Part shown: piece by piece, positions 24,301 through 39,300 of the stretch
Layout of the letters: every line of letters starts with the position of its first letter
Position numbering within the stretch: the first letter of the stretch is position 1
Origin: Cyanoderma ruficeps
Lineage: Eukaryota > Chordata > Aves > Passeriformes > Timaliidae
Length of the DNA stretch: 64,000 nt
Direction of reading: 5' to 3'
Assembly (NCBI GenBank): GCA_008694505.1
Contig: VZDJ01000012.1
Location: 428,996-492,995, forward strand
Made by a program: the position numbers and the translations under genes
Notes under the pieces: generated by a model
Seen by the model: the letters and a program-made list of their open reading frames with translations, nothing else
What the model was told of the DNA's origin: nothing
Database searches by the model: none

Positions 24301-27300
24301 ATTTTCAGTGCTGCTTTCATTCCACTCTCAACTCCTCTAACAGCAGTGGAAAAATGACATTTCTAACATACTGCTCTGCCATAGAAATAACTGAACTGAA
24401 GCTGACCAAGATTTAGTGTAAGCACAGATGTAAACACATAGGTTGGGTATAATTTCAGACACTAAACATCTGAGTTAAACAAGGCAGCCAGAGATGGGGA
24501 GCAAAGACCAGGGGGTTGACCGGCTTTTTCCTCTTTTTTTTCTTTATTTTTATTTTCTCTTCCAGTGCCTGGCCCAGTGCACTGGGAAAAGGTGCTCTCA
24601 GTGACTGCCATATTTCTCAGGAGAAAATTTGGAGAGGTCATGTTGGACAAAAGTACTGAGAAGCTTCTCTTCCCTATTTTCTGAAGAAACGATGTGGCAG
24701 TGTATATCTAAAATGTACTAAGTGGCAGAAGCAGAATATTCAGGGTCAGAAAGTCTACAGTATTTAAAAGGTTACACAGTTAATATGGCTCAAAGTCTTC
24801 CTTCCTGAAGCTGACTCTTAAATACTGATATATTTTAGATTTTAATTCTTTGGAAGTGTTGATTGCACAGACCAAATCCTCACAGTGTCCCATACCCCGA
24901 GATGTTCAGACCAGAACATATTTACAAAAGCAGTTTAAATAGTCTGCAGGGAGGGTGAAAACCTCTTTGTACCTCTACCCAATCAAAGATTTGTTCATCA
25001 TTCGCCTTGTCCTCAACAATGAGTTTTTCCAGCTGCCTGTTCAGCTCTTCTGCAGAGAGTTCTTTCTCTGAAAGTGCTTCTGAGGAACTGGAACAGTCAG
25101 ACTCCGTGAACTCCAACTTCTGCAACACCACATGTGATGATGAGTATTAGTGAAATGTACTTTCATAGGCTGAATTACACCAGATTGAATCAGGAAACTA
25201 CATTGAATTCTGCTTCCTGGCATCTTCCAGCTGCTCAGTTATCATTACAACAATATAAACTCTCCCTGCTCCTAAGATTAGGAAGCATTTTACAAACACA
25301 TGGAGACTCCATTATCCAACAAAACAATGAGGCACCTCAGCCAGCTCCAGCCCTGCACAGCTGAGCACAAAATCAAGTTTGTGTTGCCTGGTTGGAGCTA
25401 CAGAGGCTGCAATGCAACAACCAGAGCTGGCATTGGCCCAAAGGAATTGCAGCCAATGCCCCAATTCCTTGAAAACTGTGACAGAAGAGCCACAGTCCTC
25501 TCAGCAAGGCCCAGGCCATGGTTATCCATCTCATTTTCTGCAGCACTTCTGAAGTGCCAGAACAGGGCAGTGGATCACTCAAAACTCCAAAGGGAAACAG
25601 CGACTTCCTGAGGAGCAGCACCAGCAAGAGATGAGGTGCCTCCATCAGTTCTGGCTCCCTCCAGGATAATAATCCAAGGTGGGACGAGTGAGTAACTGCT
25701 ACCATTAATTGTCTGTCCTTGCCCCAAAACTCATTTTTAAATGCTTTTTTCCCAGCTGGAGAAACAGAAGTCCTAGAGAAAGCCAGGTGTCTGGGGGCAA
25801 TAAGAACAGGCTCATCCTCCCTGTGCTTCAAAAGGTGGTGCTGAAATTATCTATCCCCAACTTGGAGACACCTCACCTCGTATTACAGCTTGCACATAAG
25901 AAGGGGATGGAAGAGGATGAACAAGATGATCAAGCAAATGATCTGAACTCACTTGTTCCATGAGAAAAGTATGTACATCCTCCCCTTCGGGCAAGTAGTC
26001 CTTCCAACTGAGGCCAGACTCCCTCCATAAGGCTCCCACTTTCTTATGGCTCTGAAAGACAAACAGTTTGTCCATTTAAGGAGCTGAGGGACACCCGGGG
26101 AACTCACAGGGGCCGGAATGGTGCAGCTGTGTCAGGAGGAATAAAGGACAGTTCAGCCACCCAACAAACACCCAGCAATGAGTGAGAACATCTGGAGACC
26201 CCGTGCAAGACAAACCACATGTGCAATCTCCCCGGGTATGCACATCCTGTCAGGTGGGCAATGCCTCGTGAGGGGAATGGGCAAGGCAGAAGTGACATGG
26301 GGGGTTCGCAAGGACTTCTGAGGTTACCCAGGAGCAGTGACACGTGGAACAGGGCACTTTCCCACGGCCTGACACGGAGCTGGCACGGATGACTCAGATC
26401 CCTCTCCTGACTTACTCTGTGATTCACACTCCTTTGCCTTGACAGTAAGGCTCTGGCAAACTGTTCCTTTGAGAAAATTCCTCATTTACATGGCTATTTT
26501 CTGCACAGAGACCATGCCTCAAATTAGGCACATAATCCCAAATTCTCTCTTCATTTCCTAGAGTTTATGCAAACCTTGAGAGCAGTGCCTTGGAGCACAG
26601 AGAGTTCTGCCTTTTGCAGCCTCTAATGTCACACTGACCTTTGAGCCTCCTGCCTCAGAGAGCACAGTTCTGACACACACAGTTCTGGTAAGAATAACAA
26701 TGCTGAGCACAACCAGTTCTTTTCACCCAAATGCTTTGCCAAAGTTTCACCTTACAGCACCTGCTCACAGGAGATCACTGAGTAGCCTAAGCCAAGCTGA
26801 GAAACTCAGTCTGATTTTGAGTTTACAAAGCAGATTACAATCTTCAGTTTACAATACAGGTTCTTAAGAGCCAACTCTGCATAGTTCCTGCTCTGATCCA
26901 TGAAGATCTGCATAAGATGGCTGATGTTACACTGAAATACATGAGTCCAAGTCTTGGCCTGAACAAGATCAGATCAGAAAGCTGTGGCAGAAACAGAGAC
27001 CCAAGGCTGTGCTTCCACACCCAGAGCACAGCAGCTTTTCTTTCACAGAATAGTTAAAAAAAAAAAAATTGAATTTGTCCAAACAAGCACAAGACTAAAG
27101 TAAATAAATAAAAAGTTACTCTTTGCACTGTTGGACTGAAATGCTCCTGCTTACTTGAATGCATGCTTGAAAAAATAAAAAAAAAAAGGCAAGTGAGGGA
27201 TTTTACAGGGTTGAAAATAAACACTATCCAAAGTGCAAGATTCAGCTGGATTTAAAAAAAGAAAAAAAAAAAGACAAAAAAAAAGACAAAAATGGAGATG

Positions 27301-30300
27301 AGTTATAGGAAAACCACCAAACTGGTTGGACACGCAGCTGTGAGGTGTGAAAGAGAGCTCTCGGAGTCATGGGGTGAGGAGGTGTCACTACCCCAGTGCT
27401 GAGTGAACCTCAAGAGTCGGCAGGTTTAGTTTGGATAAGCACACAGCAGTCTGAGGCCATCGGAAGCTTATCCGAACCCTGAGAACCTCTCCGATCTGCA
27501 AGAACAGTTCTCTCGCAAGATTCCCGGCACTTGCTGCTTCTGGTCAGCCCAGAAATCCCTTGAGCATGTCCCTCCTGCAGTATTTCAGCACTCTTAGCTT
27601 CTGGGAGAAGCCAGGTGCAAAGGTACCTGCAAAAGGGAAAAGTGATGAGAAAACAAAAAGTTAACTCAACTTTTTGGAACCTCTTAAGGCTTGGTTGGAA
27701 ACTGGGGGTGTGAGGCAGGTTTCCTAAGTTATCTGGACTGGCTGGCCCATCCCTAAATGGCCTCATGTGGGAATAGTGTAGGTTTCATGCATGAACACGA
27801 GCGCTGCATCCACTCCTCCCTCCGGAGGACAGGAGCACCGGGGCACTCACCATTTGTTTGCATAGAAGGTGCAAGATTTCAGCAAGCAAGATGCTGGCTC
27901 TTCCCACAGGAAGCAAGGGTTTGCTAAATTCTCTAGAATCAAAGAAAAACAGGTGTTTTTCCTTTATAATTTGTATTTGGAATGCAAATCCAGGGATAGC
28001 AATCAAACTGAGGCAAGGAATCACCTTTAACTTCTGCCAGGAAGGAAGGATTTGATTAATCCAGCACTGCTGACAAAACATTTAGTGATGCAGTGACCTT
28101 GTCACAATAGGGCTAATTACAAAGACTTGAATTTTACATCAAAAAAAATGTTATATTTAATGCCAAATGTACTCATTTTTGTGGGATGCTGCATTTGGGT
28201 AGATAGAAAAGACTGTTGTTTTCTTAATATCCTGTAATAGAAATAGGAACCATTCAACTTGCTCAGTTAATTCCCAAATATGTAGGGACAGACAGAAAAG
28301 GCAGGAACTCTGGTCCAGGAAATGGTTTCTGGTCTTGCAGACAAGGTTTTGTGCCCATTTAAGGCAGTGCCCAGGTGGTAGAGACATGGAATCTCATAGT
28401 TTGGGCAGGGGCACCTTCCACTACCCCAGGGTGCTCCAAGCCCTGTCCAACTTGGCCTTGGACACTTCCAGGGATGAGGCAGCCACAGCTTCTCTGGGCA
28501 AACTGTGCCAGGGCTCCCCGACCCTCACAAGGGGGAATTTATTCCAAACATCCCACCTAACCCAGCCCTCCTTCAGTTACCCCTACGAGCCACACAGCCC
28601 CTCTATGACACCTCACTCTCTGCAAGACTAATTCCCAGAGCCTCTGTGCTCCCAAGTGACTCCACTCTACAGCACTGGGATATTTTTAAGCTCAGCTGAA
28701 ACAAACAGCAGACTTATGGATAAAACTCTTCTCCAAGGGTGCAAGCACCAAGCTCCCTTCCCAGCAGACCTCTCAGACTGGTGTGGGCCCCCAAGGACAT
28801 GCAGCAAGTTTTCCATCAGCTCCTATGGGGAGCTGAGCCTCCAGCACTGCTCATCCTTCACTCTACTAATGAGAACCACACTGAGAAAACACTACAGGCA
28901 CAGCTGGGAAAGCATGACTTACTGTGTAAGTTCTCTCATAGAGATTCCTCCTTCTTTTAACATGGGGGTCACCAACTCAGCCAGGTACAACCAGATATGG
29001 GGTATATCTATGGCCATGTCATCCGCCATCTCCAGGGTCTCTGAAAAACTTTTGAAGGAGGAAAAAACATCAAATATTACATAAAATTTAATTGGAGACA
29101 TTTCCTTCAAAGAAATCTGCGCTTCAAAAATGTTTTGTAACATAAAAGAGGAGTGCAGAGAGAGAGGAGAATCACAAAGCTAACAAAAAAAACTACTGCC
29201 ATTTTATGCTTTTGGTACTCTCAAACTGCCAAGACTGAATTTCTCCATGCAGTAACATGGAGAATATGCAGAGGAGACACCACTTTGTAGATCCAACAGA
29301 TACATCCAGGAAACCTCAATTTATAATAATTCTTATTATCCCAGTACCAGATCATTTGCTAAACAGCAACATCTATAAAACTAAAAAACATTTTTGTCTG
29401 TATATATAAACCATCAAGTAAATTAAACTTTCTCAAAAATATCCAAACATTTAGGGAAGTGCGTTAATCCTAACCGAATTCCAAATGTAAGGTAAGCAGT
29501 GAAGAGTGAGTAAGAGCTCAGTTCAGCAAAGGAGAGTTTCTATCTGCAGCAGGAATTACAGGACTGCTCCCCAGTGATACACTTTCCAGAGCGGCTCAAA
29601 ACTCTTCTCTCACATGAAACCCTTGCAAGCAGCTTCACTTCCCATGCCTGGGAGACGGTAATTTTTCTGCTCTCCTGCCAGTTTCTATCATGGTTCATTT
29701 CTCCCCAGAAGCCTTGAAAACTCCTGTGTCCCATTTAGTTACTATAAATCCACATCTGCTCTCATGTTTCAAACCAGAAACCATCTCCTTTGCTTTGTTT
29801 TTGCATCTTCTGTTGCTCCTCCAGCCTTTCTGCCAGAAATTGTTTTCCTGCTGTGCATCTCCCCAGACGCAGGCTGGGACCAATGTTCATCCTGTGATCC
29901 CTCATTACACAGTAACTTCTCCTGTGTCAGTAACTGAGGTGGTTTCTGGGGTTCTCCTCAGCACCCACTGAACACCAATTGCCCCTTCCATCATCTTCAG
30001 GAGTTGTTTCACATTGTTTATGTCACATTCAGAGCACAGATCCCAGTATTTCATCAAGACCCACTTATCCAAACTCCAGGAAACTCGAGAACAGCTTCAA
30101 TCACAGTACATTCTGAGTATGTATCACCCCAAATGAGTTCCTCTGACCATCAGTGCTGTGTGGACACAAATGCATTCCCTGTGGACACAGATTTCTTCAG
30201 CTGTTCCATACGGTTTTGAGCTCAGGCTGCCTAAACCTTTCCTGTGAGCTGGATGAAAGTCAGGGTCAGACACAGGTGCAAGGAGCTCCCTCTCAGAGTG

Positions 30301-33300
30301 GTTGGTGGTACCATAATGACAGGGATTCAAATTAAAGCCAGAGAGCCAACTCCTCAGAAAGTCAGTAGCGAAGGGTTACTTCATCTGCTCCTTCACTGCT
30401 GCATTTGTGGCTATCCCTGTTTTATCCCTCCTGCTCTGCGCCCCAGTGAGGACCGAGTGCCATCAGGGGCCTCCATGGGAACAGGGATTGTTTTAGGACT
30501 GGACACCAGGCTGGGAACACAAAACTCAAGGAGCTAAAATGAGCCAGCAGCTGAAACTCAGGTCTCTCGAGGCAGGTCCCACCCATCTGCTGCATGTTCT
30601 CCTCCTCAGCCCCTCGAGGATTAGGCTGCTCCAGCTGAGGTGTCCTGAGAAATGGCATTGTGTGGGTGGAGCCTTTTTCCCAGTGGGAGCGTGGTTGAGG
30701 CACTTTGGGCGCATGGGAGCTCAGTCTCCAGAGGTCCCAGGTACCAATGCTGTGTGAAGGATTCTGACTGCCTCCTCTTCCAACTACATTCAGGGATTTG
30801 CAAAAGGCAAACAGGCAGAAATGCAGCACAGAACAGGGATCTGAACACACAGATTTAAACAGATACCTACAGATCTACTTCAAAAGAAAAGCTGATACAA
30901 CTGTGAACATATTTACGTTCACTAAAGCATCTGAAACACTTTAAAATACATTGCAATAATAATATTCCTTATAAATACACCCAGATGATACGGTCCTTCC
31001 AAAAGAATGTGTGGAGAGGGCAGGATACCAAAAGAAGGTGGGAGATCATTTCTCTGCAGCACAGCATCCATCTGCAAGAAACACTGAAGAAAACAATCTG
31101 TGGATTCTCCATGCAGAATACCAACCCCTTGAAGAAATCCTGCTTGCTCAGCTTTCCCAACTGCACCAGCTGATGTAACAACTGGCCCATGTGATCCCTG
31201 GTGATCTGACTTCGCTCCAGCGTTGACTCCACGCCCACGCGCACAAACACAGGGAGCAGGTTCTGGGCACTCAGCTCCTCCACACACTGCATGGCCTCCT
31301 GTGGAACAACACAGATCAATCACCCCTCAACTGAAAGGCGGCAAAAATGTGGCACAAGAGTATTTCCTACCATAACATTGGGGATTTTTGGTGAAATGAG
31401 CATTTAGTGAGGCTGCCAGGCAAAGTGCTGAATGAGGCTGTGGAACCTCATCACATAATAATAACAAAAACAACGGTAATATCAATAATGGAATTTATGG
31501 CCACTCATGTAACAATTTTTAAAATACACAATCACATTCCAGGCTGCTAGGTGAAATGGCAGGAGTTGTCTTCTGGATGCCACTGAAACATCTACTACTG
31601 CATCAAACATCAAGCCAAGTCAAAAAAAGGGTATCAGATCAGATTTGTTACTGATCTGACCTGGCACAAATGCCTGTGTTACAAACCCACGGCCAATCAA
31701 GAAGCAGAAAATAACTGGGGAGCACATGGAGGAAGATTTCCCCTTTCTGAAGCTCCCACTTTCTGACATAAGCGTTTTGCAACCTGAACAAAGAAAACAC
31801 TGAGAGACTTTGAGAGCAGCTCTCAAAGTCCCACATCAAAAATCTCCACTGCCATCACAAGGACCTTCCAGTGACCTGAGTCCAGCCCACAAATCTCAGT
31901 GGCCTTCCTGACCACAGGCACCTGCTCTGTGACTAGTTATGCCTTGAGTTACCCAGACCTGGTAGCCCCAGCTGTGTTTCCTCAGGCCCTGTATGGCTTT
32001 TTCCTGCAGGTCAGGAGCCCAGTGGTCCCAGCCTGCTTGCTCAGGTTGGAGCTCATCAGACAGATCTTGCTGCCCTAGCACACACAAGGAACCCTGCTGG
32101 CTGGCCCTGCTGTCACCAGGCTAACAGCTCAGCAGTTTGAGTTCATGGTCAGGTCACACTTTGAGGACCAAACACCTGCAAAAGGCTGTTCCTCTGCTCT
32201 ACACAGCAGGAACTCACTCATGGGTAGCTGCAGGAACAGGAGTTTAAGCAGTTAGTCAGAGCTTTGCTGCATCTGAAGAGCACCAAGAATTCCCCAATAC
32301 CAAGTAACTCCCGATGCAAACAAGCTGCCACAATTCCATGGACTTTTAACCAGCCCTGTCTAACGCAATTCATTCAGGTCCATTTCCAGCCAGCCACAGA
32401 AACACATCGCTGTATTTGCAAAAAGGGAACTGAAGTGGCCCCTTCATTGCAGGCATGCAGGGGGAGCCTTTGGAGTCTGTCATAAGCAGGAAAAAGAGCA
32501 GAGATTCCTTGGCTCACCAGCCCCTGGGTCACAGGCTAGCTCACTGGAAATCAGAGCAAGGTTTTTCCTTTCCAAACCAAGTACTTAATAATTTATCCCA
32601 ATAACTAGATGTGAACTCTAAACAACCCATCGTGAGAATATTCCTCTTTCCAATTATTAATTGGAAGTCCAATGAAATGGAAGCAACAACTCTGCTTTTA
32701 GGGTGCCAAACCAGCAACTCCCAAGCACTGCCATTTCAAACTCGGCAGGTTTTAAAATTTATTTCAGTGAAAGATTAAATGAAGCAACTTTGCAGCCAAT
32801 GTAACACTTGTTGCAAACTCCCCGGATGAGCTAAAAAACCCATTTACAAGGGAAACAAAATTTCAACCTTTTAACTAGGAAGTGATGACAGCTGCTCAGT
32901 AATTTCCAATATATATGAAAAATCCTCTGGAGTGATTTGTTCAACATTTAGTACTGCTTTATCTGCCTCCAGATCAGAACAGCACATGCTTTGATAACTA
33001 AATGAAGACCTCTATTTATCTTCCCACTAGTTTTTCTGCTTCCAAAATTGCTGGTATTATGGAGCTGCTCAGTGATTCATGACAGATACATATCAATGTA
33101 TCTGGGCTTTTTTCCTATTACCAGAAGGGCAGAAGACAAGCTTGGGAAACAGCTGTCCTAAAAGTGCCCATGGAGCTGCTGCTGCTGCTCCCTAGATTCT
33201 GTCTGGCCCCGCCACTTCCGCTGCCTCTGCGTGGGCTGGGCTCACAGAGATACATCCTGGAGAGAAATCACTGCAGTCCCTCAGAGCTTCCTGTTAAGTG

Positions 33301-36300
33301 AGGTTTTCACCTTACTTACCTTAAAATCATTAATATGCAAGAACTCATCAATGATAGATTTGCATTTTCTCTCTATTTCCTCTTCTGATAGTGAAGGCTT
33401 TTCTTGCACTGGAGCTGGGGGAGCTTCTGGCTTGGCTGGTGGAAATGCAACAACAAAAAATGTTTGGAAAAGGAAAAATGCTTTAAAAGCATTTTAAAGA
33501 TGACATTCTGAGAAGTCACTAGGGCAGGTGTGTCCCCTGTCCCATCCTCAGGCACAGGGTAGTTCTTTGATGGGGCTTGGAGCAACCTGGGATAGGTGGA
33601 AGGTGTCCCTGCCCACAGCAGGGGGCTGGAACTGGATGAGGTTTAAGGTTCCTTCCAACTCAAACCATTCTGGGCTTCTGTGATTCTTTCCTGACTACTT
33701 TCCCCCCTTATGAGCTCCCAGTATTTCTGTAACTTGACCTTGCAGGATCACAGCTAGCAGTGGCACAGGTCAAACACCTTCAAACCTCTGCACCAACATT
33801 AAATAATTAAAAAGGGAACTGTTGCAGCAAAGTTAAAATATGCTGACTGTGATGGGCAGCAGCCTGAGGCAATCTCCCAATCACATCCCAAAACCCTGGT
33901 CCTCACAGATTGTCTACAACATCCCAAAGCTTCAGGATAAGCTTGTGCTGTACTGTGGCAGTTGAGATGTTTTCCTCATTGCAGCAGTTTCCAGATGTTT
34001 CCCAGGGAAGGAGCTAAAGGCTGTCCTTACTATAAAGATTCTGTCCACTGGGAACATCGTCCTAAGTGCCCCACTAACAGATCAGCCCAGGCAGGAGGGA
34101 AAAACAGGAGCTGCAGGACTGACAAGGTGACAAATGCATCACCCTGGTGGGTGCCACCATCCTGCTGCACCAGGGGCTGGCTCAGAAGGAGGGCTGGCAA
34201 AAACACGGTGCTAAAAAGCTGCTGTGCACTATTTGAGTCCCAGACTCAAATCCCTGCCCTGGCCCTGGGGAAGGCTTGAAAAGGGCAGATGTGGCTTTAC
34301 TGGGCACTGAAAAAGCATTCCTGAAGAACTGATACAGATCTGGGGGACTTTGTGCCCAGAAGCCAGTGGGACAGTGACAGGATAAAAAAGGCGAGACAAT
34401 GCCATGGGGTGATGTTGCGCTGGCACCTGGAGCCTTTCAACTCTGCTGGATCCTACAGAGGAGTGGTGAGAGGGGTGAGGCCCAGGCCTGCCTGACTCAG
34501 CTGGGTCACCCAGCTCTGGGAAGTGCATCCCAGCTGCAGCAGCCTGACAGTGCCCTGCACAGACACCTGTCACTGCTCATGACAGATTCTCCCTTGTGCC
34601 TTTCCACACATTCAGTAAGACTCCCTGAGCACAAAGGAGCTGTTACCAGATTCCTTGGCTTTGCTCCTCTCAGCCTCGGTGCTGTTCCTGTCCATCTCCA
34701 TGCCCCCTGTCAGCTGCTTCACCGTCTCCAGCATCTCCCTGCGCTGCTCCTCCTGGGCCTGGTTGTCCAGCAGCAGCTCCTTGCTGCTGCTGCCCCGGAG
34801 GAAGGTGTTGGGCCGGGACAGGGAAGGTGGCAGAGGTTTGTCATTCTTCTCCCTGCCCGTGCTCCCGCGACTGCCCAACAAAAACACACTCAGAGGTTAG
34901 AAAAGGCACTCGAGGGCTTCACTGCAGAGAAAAACCACCCCAAAGTCCCACCGGATTGTTGACTCAGTTTCTTACAGCTGTACCTACAAACCAAAATTAA
35001 TTCAGTTCTACGGATGCACAAACACAAATACCCAGGGTGGACAGGCACAGCTAATGCTTCCTAGAGGACATACAAAAAAGCAATGCTCTATAGCACCCAC
35101 TTTATACACGGAATAATTGATTTTATAACACAAGGACTCTGTTTCACTTTGAAATGGTGCGAGAGCTTTAGATTAGATGTAACAAAGAAGCCTCTCCCTG
35201 TGAGGGTGGTGAGGCCCTGCCACAGGGTACCCAGAGAAGCTGTGGCTGCCCCTGGATCCCTGGCAGTGTTCAAGACCAGGCTGGACAGGGCTTGGAGCAG
35301 CCTGGGATAGTGGAAGGTGTCCCTGCCTGTGGCAGGGGGTGGGAATGGGTCATCTTTCAACTCTCTGCAACCAAAACATTCTGTGATTCCATGAGAGTTG
35401 TATTTTTTACCGATTTATTGAAAAATACCTCCCAAACATCAGGTGTCCTATTAATTATTGTATTAATGAGTAAGATGGGCAAAATGATGCCAAAATGGAA
35501 TAATTTCCAGATAAGCCCAAGTTTTACTTGAAATAGGAGGGAAAACATTAGAGACACAACCCAGGAAAACACTTCAGCAGCTTGTGTGCACTGGAAGGAA
35601 GATCCAGTGACATTTTAAATGAACTGTACATTTATAAAACGTGCCTAAAGTTAATAAATCATTGAGGTTTAATACTGAGGGTAAATATTGAGGGTTTTAT
35701 GCTCCAAGCTGGTGTGGTTGTGGCCCTGAAGAAATTGGAGTGAGAGAGAGGCTCTGCAGTTTTTCATTGGATTTGAGAGCACGGGCAGGTCACACCTGCT
35801 GGGAAGGGTCAGACATGGTTTTATGCTGCATTTCTGTCAGGTTTTAGGTGTGTTTTCCTGGATAAATAAACCTACTGACCTGGCTGAATTCACAGCCATT
35901 AATTCCAACCTATTTATTACTACATTTTATCTGAAGAGTTTTTAATGTGTTAAACACAACTACCCTTGGCTGAAGGGTGAAGTGGAAACTAAAACATTCA
36001 TCTAAATGGTTTTAAAAATTAATTCCACCTCTCTCTCCTATATTATAAAATACAGGCATGTTCAAAGCCAACTCAGAGGGGGAAATGGACCCAGCCATTC
36101 CTGGAAAAGCAAGGAATTCTCTTCTTTCCAAGTGCTGGTGCCCAGAGCAGGGGGTGCCAAGTGCAGCAGTGAAGAGTGATAGGGCAACACTCACCTCGTT
36201 AAGGCCCTGCGAGATTCTAGTTCTGAAGATGCAGATGAGGCAGATACTGGGGAGACTGGAGGCTGCAGGGCAGAAAATCTGTTCAGACTTGTGGCACTTG

Positions 36301-39300
36301 GTCGCAAGGAGTCTGGAGATTGTGGAGACAACACAGAGCAGAGTAACAAGGTCAGGAGCTGCTGATACCTCAGCATCACTGAGCAGTCCAGATAGAGTGA
36401 TGGGGACACAACTGCAGGGAAAAGGCTGGTCCTGCCCCACTTTAATCCTTCTTGTTAGGAGGTCACACACAGAGGAGAAGAGAGAAGGCTGAGGGGAGCC
36501 CTCATTAGGCCCTGCAGCTCCTCCTGAGGGGCAGCTCTGCTCTGTGACCAGGGACAGGACTGAGGGAGTGGCTGGACCTGTGCCAAGGGGGTTTAGATTG
36601 GAGATCAGGGAAAGGTTCTCCCCCAGAGAGTGCTGGGCACTGCCCAGGCTCCCCAGTGAATGGACACGGCCCTGAGGCTGCCAGAGCTCCAGGAGTGTTT
36701 GGACAGCACTGCCAGGGATGCCCAGGGTGGGACTGCTGGGGTGTCTGTGCAGGGACAGGAGTCGGACTCTGATCCGATTCCTGTGGGTCTGTTCCAGCTG
36801 AACATTCCATGGTTCTGTGAACCCCACCTGGAGCTGCTCTTAGGCAGCAAAGCTGAGGGTGAGGGTCCATCCTGACTTACCCATCTCGCTTGCCTTGGCT
36901 CCACCACTGCTGCCCTTCCCCCAGCTGCCCAACTGGGCTTTAGGCACGAGCTGAATCTTCTCATCTATTGCGGGCTGTAAAACACACCAGGATGTACAAT
37001 TACAAGGGCAAATCATACTGTTTAATAATAAATGGGAGATTTTTTGGCAATAGTCCCAGTCTTGTGAACACCAAAATACATTTTACATATTTTTGGAAGG
37101 TCAAACTCTGGCCAAAGACAGACACAAACAACAAAGGACATCACAAAGAGCCTCTTCCAAATGTCAGTGAGAGACATTCACAGTGTCCCTGAGCAAGAGC
37201 TTCTTTTTATTGGGAATTCTGAAGCTCAGAAAGGAGAAGCAGCTAAGTATATGCATATCTGAAAGATGCTCAGTTTGTCTGTGATGAGTAAACCAGTTTC
37301 ATTGTCCATCAACTCTCCAGCCATAGCTTTCGGGCAATCTGCACGGCACTGAACAATCCACAGGGCAAAGGACAACAACGTGTCGCAGAACTTGGAGGGA
37401 AGAAGTGGTGTCTGGCAAGAAGAGAACATCGATTTTATGATGTTCAGTGGAGAATTCACTGACAAGGAGGTTGTGACCTCACAGATCCTGGGGGAGCTCC
37501 TCTCTCCTTCCAAAGCAGCTGCTGTGGAACCAACTCCATTTGCATGGAACAAAGGAGAAGGGCTTTTCCCAGGTGAGCCAGAAGCCCAGGCAGGAGGAGG
37601 CTGAACCTCTCCTGCTCATGAAGTTTTGGAGACTGTTTTATGACTTTCATAAGGAACAAACTGGATCTGCAGAAGGGCTGCAGTCTGTCCAGGCCCTGCT
37701 TTACAGCTCTCCAAGAATCCAGACAGAGTGTAAAAATTCAGGGCAAGTGACATTAAGTGGGACAAGGGAATATTTAGGAGTCAATGATTTATGCAAAGGC
37801 CAGACTTTTCCTTAGCAAGAAAACCCAGAGCTGTTCTGAAGTCCAACAAAGGAGAAATCTCCAACTTGCCCATCCTGCAGCCTGGAAAAATCCACCAGTC
37901 TAATGGTGAAATAATAGGAAGATGCTCATGTGGAGGATGAATATGACAGTTTATCACACAGTGGGGGATGCAACCATGCCACCGAGTTGAGAAACCTCTA
38001 AAAGCAGACACAGCTCTTCCCATTCTGCTGGAGCCTCCTAAATCTGGAGTGCTGGTTTTTGTGACACATCAAAGTGGATGTGGACTCCCTGTTTTATTGA
38101 AGAGCAGCATCAGAATAGAGTGTTAAGAACTTGACAAGCCAAGGATTTCCAGGAGGTGTTTGAGACCCCCAGGTGATGTTTGCAACCCATGGAACACGGG
38201 TGCTGTGCTGCATCACCATGTCACACAATACTCTGGCTCACATTTTCATCACTGAATAAAACATAGATTTTCTCACTGTGAGAGTTTTTGGATTATTAAA
38301 AGGACACTCTGAACCTGAGAAAGAAAGTCTGCACACTCCATTCCCTCAGGACAAAACAGGAACAGCCAGAAGATAATGCAGCTTGATTTACAGACAGCAT
38401 TAACTCTGAGGATTTAAAATGTCCCAGTCCCAAGTTTTGACCTGTACACACCAGCCCGGTCCTTCTTGGACTAACAGATGTTTTATTGCTCTGAAGGAGG
38501 CTTGTGCTGGCACCTACCTTGGTGATTTTAAGGAACTTGGTGGGGTCCAGCACTCTGCTGTTCTTTGCCCCCTGCACAGTGTTCCAGCCGCCTTCGTCCA
38601 CCCGCGGGACACCTGAGGATGACAAACAGAGCCACCCTCAGCTCATCCCGCTGCTCTGACTGGGAGGGTTCTGCTCAGGAATGTTCTTCACACTGACCTG
38701 ACAAACCAGCCTGCCTGCCTGTGTTCTCACAGAACAGCCTGGATGGAACAGCCCTCACTCCTTTCAAGGGCTGCTTTTTGAAGGGATGGTTCCCAGCTGG
38801 ATTTCTCTGCATTCCTGTGGGTGCTGCACGTTCACGAGCTCACAGAAGGAGCAGGTGAGATGCCTTCCCTTACCAGAGCTTCACTCATCCCACAATTCCT
38901 GCAGTGCTTGGCTGGTATGATATGCAGCCCCTCAGGCACTCCCAGGCTCCTCACCTTCTCGTGGTGTCACTTTTAGGATAATTAAAGTCTACACCTATTT
39001 TCTTTACACCCTGCTTTCAAAGCACTTTCATCTAACAATCCTTAGTTTACTTTCTCTTTGCTCTGCTCTGTCCCAGTCTTCATTTTCCCAGTTACTCCAA
39101 ATTCATCTTCAGATAGTGCCCTGAGGGCCTGGAGCAGTTTAAGGTGATGCCAAGACACTCCCTCTACACAGAGTCAGCACCTCATGACTTTAACAACTAA
39201 AGACAACACAGTTACTCCTGAAATGAGATGTTTCTCTCTTGAAATGAGACTCTGCAGTGCACGAGAATGGATGGCAAATCTGACTCCTAAGTAATAACTT

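Noticed and set aside
30422..30850. 142-codon minus-strand ORF in the intron between exons Q and R
   Set aside because: No family recognised, overlapping ORFs on both strands, and no splice signals linking it to EIF4G3 in frame.
36012..36827. 271-codon minus-strand ORF, the longest in the window
   Set aside because: It runs through EIF4G3 exon N in the wrong frame and then antisense through a CR1 repeat. The real reading of exon N is in another frame with good splice sites.
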